Below, in pieces: positions 1-5,526 of a stretch of DNA of 8,348 bases. The notes beneath the pieces are model-generated. The model did no database searches and was not told where the DNA came from. It was given only the letters and a program-made list of their open reading frames with translations. Each line of letters opens with the position of its first letter. Within the stretch, counting starts at the first letter, position 1. Source of the DNA: JAGOTP01 sp964443315 (lineage in GTDB: Bacteria; Patescibacteriota; Patescibacteriia; 2-12-FULL-60-25); the NCBI GenBank assembly GCA_964443315.1, contig CAYUCP010000031.1, positions 1 to 8,348 of the forward strand, given 5' to 3'. The translations under genes and the position numbers were made by a program.

Positions 1-2424
1 ATGCGTAAAGCTGTATCAGCCGATATGCTCCATACAGGTGGAGGCATGGATATCGTTACTGGCCGTGACCGACGAGGTGTTGCTGATATCTTAACTGATT
101 TGGATAGTACAGATGCAAATGTTAAATCCCTTGCACAATCAGAAGCACGAAGCCGTATTGCTGAAATTATCAAACGACAAGAGATATCCGCACTCATTAA
201 GAAGAATCTTATTACCTATAGTGGGATGGGGGCATATGGCGCCGAAGATGGCGATATAACCAAAGATGAATTAGCTCTTGCTCGAAAGTTAGGTCCACAA
301 ATGCGTTTCGATATTAGTACACCTCATGGATATAATCAGATGCGCACTCTCCTTGGAAGAGAAGTCGATGCATGGACTGACGAACTAGGTGCTGCTGTTC
401 AACAATCTGCAGACAGACGCATGCGTAACTATAGACTTCGCCGTACGGCAACTGCTGTTGCGATTAGTACCATTGGTGGCTTTGCAGGCGGCGTTATCGG
501 ACAAAAAGCATTTGCGAGTGCACATGCAGCCATCGATCAAATTCGAACTGGTCAGCCACAATACATCGGCCCTACCCTTTTCGACCGCATGGGTAAAGGA
601 GCTATGGAACATAGTGGAGCATTCAGAAATACTGGCGCTGGACAGTTTATCGAAAATAAATTCTCAGTTCCTGCAAGTATCGATCAATTTAAAGATGCAT
701 TCAAAAATGGAACAGATATCACACTTCCCAATGGACTACGCGTTCATCCCGATGTGAATGTAGGCGGAAACGAACGACATCTCTGGCTTCTTGATAAGCA
801 AGGCTTGGTTCTCCAAGATCCAAATGGCAAAGCACTAAATCTCCCGATGTTTGTTAAACAAGACGGTACGATCATCATGCACGGTGATATCACAAAAGCT
901 CCTAATGTTCCGTCTCAAATAAAAGATATGCTTAATACGATCCCTCATAAAACTGTCGATGGCTGGCAAGAAGCTGGGATGAAGAAAGCCCTCGCTGATG
1001 TAACAGCTGGCAAACCTGCATTCTTTGATATTGAAAATCCTGCTACGCACACAACAGAACGTGTACAAATGCTTCCAGGAGGCAAATTCTGGCTGAAAGA
1101 CACACCAAACGTCATGGGCCAGGTACAGTCCAATGGTTCAATCACCTTTACCGGTATGCCGCAACAAGTCCATGCTATCCATGATGCCTTTGATAAAGCA
1201 GGCATTCCTGTTGGCAAAGTCGTTGATCAGAACAACTCCCCACTCCACGATCGAATTACGGCTGCTATCAAAGCCAATCCAGGTGGCGGCGATATGGTTA
1301 CAGATGAAGGACGAATCAAAATCACCTATGACGGCGCTAAAAATATCACCATTCAAGACATGAGTGATCCAAAATCACCAGTCCTTAAGGGAACGTGGTA
1401 CATGGATAAAGAAGTCGATCCGACGAACTACCCACGTCCAGGTGGCGCACGGGGAGAACTCGCAAACTTCAAATTCAGTCGAACAGATATGGATAACATG
1501 CCACAAGAATTTAAGCAGCATCTCTATGAATCTGGCTTTACTGGACGAGGATTTAACCCTGCTCCAATTCCTCAGTTCCGACCTACTGCGATTAACCCAG
1601 GTGGACTACCCGTCGCATCAGGCTATGCTGAACCATTAACTGGTCCAGATATCGCACTCGCTGCACCTGATACTGCAGTAAATTCGACACTGACGATAAC
1701 CTTACCAAAAGATACACTCTTTACCCCACCAACTGTTCGAGAAGCTCAACCCGCTGTTCCTTTCCCCTTTGACCCAAGGCGTCCACTCGAAGGATATGGA
1801 AGACCAGCACAACGTCAAGAAGAACAACAACACACGCAACCACTACCAGAACCCACGACACCTGACCATGGGCAAACACCTGCTACACCAACCCCAGTAC
1901 AAACAGATGTCCCAACCCCTGCCCCAACAGGTCAACCAGGTCAAGAAGCAGCACAAGCAGAAGCGCACCCAACCCCTGAAAATCAGCAGAATGTCACTCT
2001 TCCAGGAGAAGTACCTCACTATGTAGGTCATGCAGAAATGCCAACAGATTTAGCAGGACAAGTCCGTACAGCTTATGCAGCAAATCAAGCTAATCACTCT
2101 GGCGCGCTTCAAGCTGTTCAAGCATGGGTGAGCCACAATCCAAATGTTACAAACGCACAAGTAGCTGGACTCCAAGCTGAACTTCATAGATTACAAAGAG
2201 AAAACAACCCACCAGCTCACCCAGCTACACCGGCACAACCAGCAGCACACACCCCAGCTCCAGAAGGTCACGCTCCCGAAGCACATGGAAATGATGGGCA
2301 TGCTCCACACGGAAGAAGAACTCCAACTCGAATGCGTAGATTCCTCCAAGGAGTACCGGGAGTAAGAAGACTAGCAGGTATCCGAGCTAGAGATGAAGAT
2401 GGAAGCGACGGTCACGGACATTGA
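1..2424 (+). CDS. Large single-pass membrane protein of unknown function, T4SS-adjacent; possibly 5'-partial
   Basis: The frame is open from the first base for 807 residues and ends at TGA 2422-2424. It begins with an ATG at the window edge, so the true start may lie upstream. I do not recognise the family. Residues 1-138 are mostly helical and charged. A basic stretch at 139-148 precedes a hydrophobic Ala/Gly/Ile segment at about 149-175, which reads as one membrane helix with the N terminus inside. Residues 180-575 look like a folded, beta-containing region rich in Asp-Gly and Asn-Gly turns. Residues 580-665 are a Pro/Gln/Thr-rich linker. Residues 666-735 look like a small helical segment. 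Residues 736-770 are rich in His, Pro and Ala, and 771-796 are strongly basic before an acidic, His/Gly-ending C terminus. By the positive-inside rule most of the protein would lie outside the cytoplasm (inference). It lies upstream of PrgI/VirB4 genes, so it may be a T4SS part, but nothing in its sequence proves that. The coding call is firm; the function is unknown. Confidence 0.9.
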   Translation: MRKAVSADMLHTGGGMDIVTGRDRRGVADILTDLDSTDANVKSLAQSEARSRIAEIIKRQEISALIKKNLITYSGMGAYGAEDGDITKDELALARKLGPQMRFDISTPHGYNQMRTLLGREVDAWTDELGAAVQQSADRRMRNYRLRRTATAVAISTIGGFAGGVIGQKAFASAHAAIDQIRTGQPQYIGPTLFDRMGKGAMEHSGAFRNTGAGQFIENKFSVPASIDQFKDAFKNGTDITLPNGLRVHPDVNVGGNERHLWLLDKQGLVLQDPNGKALNLPMFVKQDGTIIMHGDITKAPNVPSQIKDMLNTIPHKTVDGWQEAGMKKALADVTAGKPAFFDIENPATHTTERVQMLPGGKFWLKDTPNVMGQVQSNGSITFTGMPQQVHAIHDAFDKAGIPVGKVVDQNNSPLHDRITAAIKANPGGGDMVTDEGRIKITYDGAKNITIQDMSDPKSPVLKGTWYMDKEVDPTNYPRPGGARGELANFKFSRTDMDNMPQEFKQHLYESGFTGRGFNPAPIPQFRPTAINPGGLPVASGYAEPLTGPDIALAAPDTAVNSTLTITLPKDTLFTPPTVREAQPAVPFPFDPRRPLEGYGRPAQRQEEQQHTQPLPEPTTPDHGQTPATPTPVQTDVPTPAPTGQPGQEAAQAEAHPTPENQQNVTLPGEVPHYVGHAEMPTDLAGQVRTAYAANQANHSGALQAVQAWVSHNPNVTNAQVAGLQAELHRLQRENNPPAHPATPAQPAAHTPAPEGHAPEAHGNDGHAPHGRRTPTRMRRFLQGVPGVRRLAGIRARDEDGSDGHGH

Positions 2425-2485
2425 AGGGACCAACAAGAGAGTGAAAACCCCACTACCGAAACACTTGATGCTTCTATTCTTATAG
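2399..2485 (+). other. Possible original start of the second gene in the +2 frame, overlapping the upstream stop
   Basis: ATG 2399 (with another at 2393 in the same frame) opens a 28-codon frame that ends at TAG 2483-2485. It overlaps the last 26 bases of the upstream gene, a usual operon arrangement. Its first 15 residues (MEATVTDIEGTNKRV) look like a normal soluble N terminus. One extra base in the run of four A then four C at 2444-2451 would join it directly to the frame of the 2551 ORF and give one protein of about 357 residues. This is an inference from reading frames, and chance is not excluded. Confidence 0.3.
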
Positions 2486-2550
2486 ATACTAACCATCCAG
2501 TAACCACTTTTATTCGGGCTGATACCACAGCAGAACAACAGCGAAACATC
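2425..2550 (+). other. Open, coding-like in-frame stretch bridging the two unknown genes
   Basis: After the TGA at 2422-2424 the same frame has no stop for 42 codons before ATG 2551, and the translation looks like real protein. It opens with a polar linker and continues with a strand-like stretch, LIDTNHPVTTFIRADT, then a helix leading into the 2551 ORF. It contains no in-frame ATG, GTG or TTG. The 5' part of the 2551 gene is therefore probably encoded here. How translation enters this stretch is unresolved: readthrough of TGA, a rare start such as ATT 2476, or a frameshift from the overlapping frame. Confidence 0.6.
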
Positions 2551-3471
2551 ATGGATAAAGTAGAGCTCCGCAACGATCCTTTTAATGGGGCTTCCTTGAC
2601 GAAAGAAAACCTACAACAGGCAGGCTTAGCCCCTATCCAAAAAGTACAAATAAATAATACCGATGTATGGCTATCTAAACCATATGTACTCGGTCACGGA
2701 AGGATTGCCGTTATCGGATACGTAGAAGATAACGGTAAATTAGTAGCTCGTTCCTTCTATAGAAGTAACTCTCAAGGCGTTTGGCGGTATATGCCTAGTT
2801 ACTTAGCCTCAGGTGGACATCTTGATTGGTATGGGAAGGGTCATAGTGAAGAGAGTGTGACACTCCCTATTGCCTTACAAAAAGCCTTATCGACTATGAA
2901 ACAAACCCCTATCTCTGTTCAAAATCCTGAAGCCATTTTCGCAGGAACTGCAAAAGACATTGCACTAAGAGCACGAAGAGATCCAAATATCAGTTACATT
3001 ATTGATGTTCAAAAAGAAGGAACACGTTTAGCTGGAAGTTTTTATAAAGATGCTGGGAAAGTACCCCCTGAAAAGATTACATTTACTAATCCGCAAGAAA
3101 AACCAGACTTCACAAAACCTATCATTGCCAAATGGGAGCAACAAACTGCACTTTATGGGAGAGTAACGACCGAAGTTATCCCTTCTGCTGATGGAAAGTT
3201 CTTCTATATGTTCTGTAGAGGCACAAAAGGCCGAGCCTGGATTGGGGGAATTGAAAAAGATGGTAATATGACCTCACACGGCATTAGGGAAAATTGGATT
3301 AAAGGTGGTGACTTAACTACTCCTCCCGATGAGTATAGGAGCCAAACCCATGGGTATGGAAATAACGCTAAACCTAATCAAAAGTATGGCGAGTATGTAG
3401 ACATGTTTGATAATTATCTCAGCAAAGTCCCAATTATTAGAGACTATCTCTCTACACGACAAGCCACGTAG
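2551..3471 (+). CDS. Unrecognised soluble protein, probably beta-rich; true start uncertain
   Basis: The ORF gives 306 residues from the first in-frame ATG to TAG 3469-3471. I do not recognise the family. There is no signal peptide or membrane helix. Residues 38-110 form a compact aromatic-rich block that includes SFYRSNSQGVWRYMP (68-82) and a Trp-Tyr-Gly-Lys-Gly segment (93-97). Weaker look-alike blocks, a Gly-Thr/Lys strand followed by aromatic residues, occur near 157-166 (SFYKDAG at 163-169) and 214-233 (GRAWIGG at 227-233), so a repeated beta-hairpin fold is possible (inference). There is a single Cys, at 222. The C-terminal 30 residues are Tyr-rich and helical. No ribosome site precedes ATG 2551. 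The same frame is open and protein-like back to the TGA that ends the upstream gene, so this ATG is probably internal to the natural coding region. The 3' end is secure and the 5' end is not. Its role is unknown; position suggests co-expression with the gene upstream. Confidence 0.75.
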   Translation: MDKVELRNDPFNGASLTKENLQQAGLAPIQKVQINNTDVWLSKPYVLGHGRIAVIGYVEDNGKLVARSFYRSNSQGVWRYMPSYLASGGHLDWYGKGHSEESVTLPIALQKALSTMKQTPISVQNPEAIFAGTAKDIALRARRDPNISYIIDVQKEGTRLAGSFYKDAGKVPPEKITFTNPQEKPDFTKPIIAKWEQQTALYGRVTTEVIPSADGKFFYMFCRGTKGRAWIGGIEKDGNMTSHGIRENWIKGGDLTTPPDEYRSQTHGYGNNAKPNQKYGEYVDMFDNYLSKVPIIRDYLSTRQAT

Positions 3472-3476
3472 TAAAT

Positions 3477-3491
3477 AGTTTTCACAAAACT
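3477..3491 (+). terminator. Small perfect hairpin just after the second gene; weak terminator candidate
   Basis: AGTTTT (3477-3482) and AAAACT (3486-3491) pair perfectly around a CAC loop, 5 bases after the stop codon. The stem is short and AT-rich. Five C residues follow it rather than a T tract, so a classic intrinsic terminator is not supported. Confidence 0.25.
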
Positions 3492-3529
3492 CCCCCATTT
3501 TGGTCATCTTTTGATCTACTGCGATGCTC

Positions 3530-3558
3530 TTGATTACAAATTTTTCACGTTATACACT
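3530..3558 (+). promoter_or_regulatory. Weak sigma-70-like promoter candidate ahead of the PrgI-TraC-VirB4 module
   Basis: TTGATT (3530-3535) and TACACT (3553-3558) sit 17 bases apart. Each matches four of six consensus positions. TATACA at 3551-3556 is an alternative -10 with 15-base spacing. Transcription would start near 3565, about 30 bases before the PrgI ATG. This AT-rich spacer is the longest gap ahead of the module and the most likely place for a promoter, but matches this weak are common by chance. Confidence 0.3.
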
Positions 3559-3570
3559 GTTCCTATAGCA

Positions 3571-3586
3571 ATGATTTTTTAATCAT
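3571..3586 (+). promoter_or_regulatory. Perfect inverted repeat 11 bases before the PrgI-like start codon
   Basis: ATGATT (3571-3576) and AATCAT (3581-3586) pair perfectly around TTTT. It ends 11 bases before ATG 3598, where a ribosome site would normally lie, and no Shine-Dalgarno sequence is visible there. It could be a weak leader hairpin or a small operator half-site pair. It has only six AT-rich pairs and could be chance. Confidence 0.25.
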
Positions 3587-3597
3587 CTGCGCTGCCT

Positions 3598-4857
3598 ATG
3601 GAAAACCATCCAATTCCCCAAGACGTTACGGGATTTCAATTTAAGCTTATCGGAAATATGACTGTCAAGCAGTTTGCATACCTCGCAACTGGCTGTATTT
3701 TCGCTATTATTCTCTACTACGCTCCTGTCTTTATTCTCATTAAACTCCTTTTTATTCCCCTTTTTGCGGGCAGTGGGGCTGCTCTCGCATTCCTTCCCAT
3801 AGATGGTCGACCGCTTGATGTGATGATTTCCCAACTCATTAAAGCGCTTGTTTCCCCAAATCAATATGTTTACCATAAATCAGGTATTCATTTTGCATTT
3901 ACTGATTTTTCGATTTCGACGCATGTAGCACAAAATCCTGCACAAAAAAAAGAGAAAAACCATGAAGATGAAGAGAAGAAGCAAGCATTTGCTACATTTC
4001 TATCAACTTCCTCAACACAAAAACAATCAGACATGGACCAGCGAGAATCTGCGTTCCTGCAGCATCTGTTTAATCCTCAAGCTCCTGCCCCAACGCCATT
4101 AAAACATACAACTCCACTTCCAGCCTCCCCTATCGATGGAGGATTACAACCAGTGATTACAGCTGTTACTCCTCAACAGCCTAAATCACTTGAGGAACAA
4201 GATAAAGACATTATCGATACCGTAACAAAAATGCAGACGGAGCTGAATAAAGCAAAAGACGAGGAAGCTCACGCACAAGCGACACAAACACAAGCAGCGC
4301 ATGACCACACAATGTCACTTGAACATCAGCTCCAGGAATTACTGAAGCAAAAAGAGCAGCTTGAGCAACAATTACAAAAAGTCCATCAAGCAAGCACAGT
4401 AGCAGCGAGTGCACAACCGACAACAAGCTACACTGTTGAGGAACTGAAGCCGCCAGCTGAGAACGCGACACCACTTGATATCGCTCAAGAACCTCATGTA
4501 AAAAAGCTCATGACGCCACAGGAAGCAAAAAGTAGGGGCATTTTAACTCCCTCTGACACACCAAATGTCCTCTTAGGCGTGGTTCACGATCCACGAGGGA
4601 ATATTCTTTCTAACATTTTAGTTGAACTAACTGATAAAGATGGAACTCCTGTACGGGCATTTAAAACCAATGAATTAGGTCAATTCGCCTCAGCCACAGC
4701 ACTTCCGAATGGTGTATATACCTTAACCCTTGAAGATCCCAAAAACATAGCACGCTTTGATACAATTGAAGTAATCGCAAATGGAAATATCTTATATCCG
4801 CTAGATATTATTTCTCATGACGAGAGAGAAGAGTTACGAAAAGCACTGTTTAGTTAA
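3598..4857 (+). CDS. PrgI-family (VirB3-like) T4SS membrane protein with coiled coil and C-terminal carboxypeptidase-regulatory-like domain
   Basis: The protein has 419 residues. Residues 1-95 match my knowledge of the PrgI family, the VirB3-like inner-membrane subunit of T4SS in Gram-positive and CPR bacteria. They show an N-terminal PIPQDV, a KLIGNMTVKQF stretch, two adjacent membrane helices (about 24-42 and 46-67), then the FLPIDGRPLD signature at 65-74 and an SPNQYVY segment at 86-92. Residues 105-195 are a low-complexity, partly Pro-rich linker. Residues 196-265 are a Gln/Glu/Lys-rich, probable coiled coil. Residues 322-403 resemble a carboxypeptidase regulatory-like (transthyretin-type) beta domain, with GVVHDPRGN, then an Asn-Glu-Leu-Gly-Gln-Phe turn and a LPNGVYTL motif. 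Classical VirB3/PrgI proteins are near 100 residues, so about three quarters of this one is extension. The basic residues place both ends in the cytoplasm, beside VirB4 (inference). The start fits the family N terminus, although no ribosome site is visible. It is followed after 3 bp by the TraC-like gene. Confidence 0.9.
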   Translation: MENHPIPQDVTGFQFKLIGNMTVKQFAYLATGCIFAIILYYAPVFILIKLLFIPLFAGSGAALAFLPIDGRPLDVMISQLIKALVSPNQYVYHKSGIHFAFTDFSISTHVAQNPAQKKEKNHEDEEKKQAFATFLSTSSTQKQSDMDQRESAFLQHLFNPQAPAPTPLKHTTPLPASPIDGGLQPVITAVTPQQPKSLEEQDKDIIDTVTKMQTELNKAKDEEAHAQATQTQAAHDHTMSLEHQLQELLKQKEQLEQQLQKVHQASTVAASAQPTTSYTVEELKPPAENATPLDIAQEPHVKKLMTPQEAKSRGILTPSDTPNVLLGVVHDPRGNILSNILVELTDKDGTPVRAFKTNELGQFASATALPNGVYTLTLEDPKNIARFDTIEVIANGNILYPLDIISHDEREELRKALFS

Positions 4858-4860
4858 TCT

Positions 4861-5526
4861 ATGAGTAAAGCTGCCCAAGTTCACGCATCAACACAAAAAT
4901 TCACCGAAATAAAAGATATTATCGGAAATGTCGTCTTGCTCGAAAGTGGGAATGCTTGTGGCATTATTGAGATTACGGCGAGTAACTTCTCGCTCCTCTC
5001 ACGAGCAGAACAAGACGCGAAGATCTATTCTTACGCTTCTCTTCTTAACTCCCTGACCTTTCCTGTACAAATTCTTATTCGCAATAAACGCATGGATATA
5101 ACAAGCTATACAAAACAGCTTGATGAGCAAGCACAAAAAACCACGAACGCACTTCTTTCCAAACAAATAGAACTCTATCGTGACTTTGTGCAGGAAATGA
5201 CTAAAGTAAACGTGGTACTCAGTAAGCAGTTCTATATGGTTGTTCCTTTTTCATCCCTTGAGATGGGCGCTGCTGCAACAACCCAGGCTGTTGGGAAAAA
5301 AGGTGGAATTCCAGATGCATTTGCAGCAAAAGCCCAAGAAGCAATTGTGGCAAAGGCAGAATCACTCCTTGGTCAACTTCGTAAACTCTCATCTTCTGCA
5401 AAATTACTTGAGAAAGATGAACTAGCAAAGTTATTTTATGAAATCTATAACGATAACACTTTTTCTATGAGTGAGGTTGACACAACAGTCCATGGGACGT
5501 TCGTTCGGGAAGGAGGAGCAAGCTAA
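4861..5526 (+). CDS. TraC-like T4SS protein (VirB4 partner), soluble
   Basis: The protein has 221 residues with no membrane segment or signal peptide. Residues 13-90 carry the pattern I associate with the TraC-like protein encoded between PrgI and VirB4 in CPR genomes: FTEIKDIIGNVVLLESG, then a Gly-Ile-Ile-Glu-Ile strand, an Asn-Phe-Ser-Leu-Leu-Ser-Arg-Ala-Glu-Gln-Asp block (42-52), and LLNSLTFPVQILIRNKRMDI at 61-80. Residues 85-120 are helical, 121-131 form a strand ending in VVPF, and 158-190 are helical. A Tyr-Glu-Ile-Tyr-Asn motif near 193-197 is also typical. There is no Walker motif, so it is not an ATPase. It resembles the N-terminal region of TraC/VirB4-type proteins and probably works with the VirB4 ATPase at the membrane base (inference). 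The start lies 3 bp after the upstream stop with no ribosome site, which suggests coupled translation. The stop overlaps the VirB4 start by one base. Confidence 0.85.
   Translation: MSKAAQVHASTQKFTEIKDIIGNVVLLESGNACGIIEITASNFSLLSRAEQDAKIYSYASLLNSLTFPVQILIRNKRMDITSYTKQLDEQAQKTTNALLSKQIELYRDFVQEMTKVNVVLSKQFYMVVPFSSLEMGAAATTQAVGKKGGIPDAFAAKAQEAIVAKAESLLGQLRKLSSSAKLLEKDELAKLFYEIYNDNTFSMSEVDTTVHGTFVREGGAS
5510..5516 (+). promoter_or_regulatory. Strong Shine-Dalgarno site for the VirB4 gene
   Basis: AAGGAGG lies 9 bases before ATG 5526, inside the end of the TraC-like gene. It is a full consensus site and the only strong one in front of any gene here. It fixes the VirB4 start and shows that this organism does use anti-Shine-Dalgarno pairing. 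Confidence 0.9.

Noticed and set aside
232..270. EF-hand-like calcium loop in the first protein (DGDITKDE, residues 83-90)
   Set aside because: Only the second half of the 12-residue loop fits. The acidic ligands expected at loop positions 1 and 3 are Tyr79 and Ala81.
389..757. A 122-codon + strand ORF in another frame
   Set aside because: It lies wholly inside the 807-residue ORF, its translation has no domain-like character, and the overlapping long frame accounts for the coding signal.
2438..2453. Programmed -1 frameshift site at the AAAACCCC run
   Set aside because: In the +2 frame the codons are GTG AAA ACC CCA, which do not form the X XXY YYZ slippery heptamer in the required phase. 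A sequence error or mutation is simpler.
3583..3876. A 97-codon minus-strand ORF over the start of the PrgI-like gene
   Set aside because: It is antisense to a well-supported family signature and has a low-complexity, shadow-like translation. No divergent promoter is evident.
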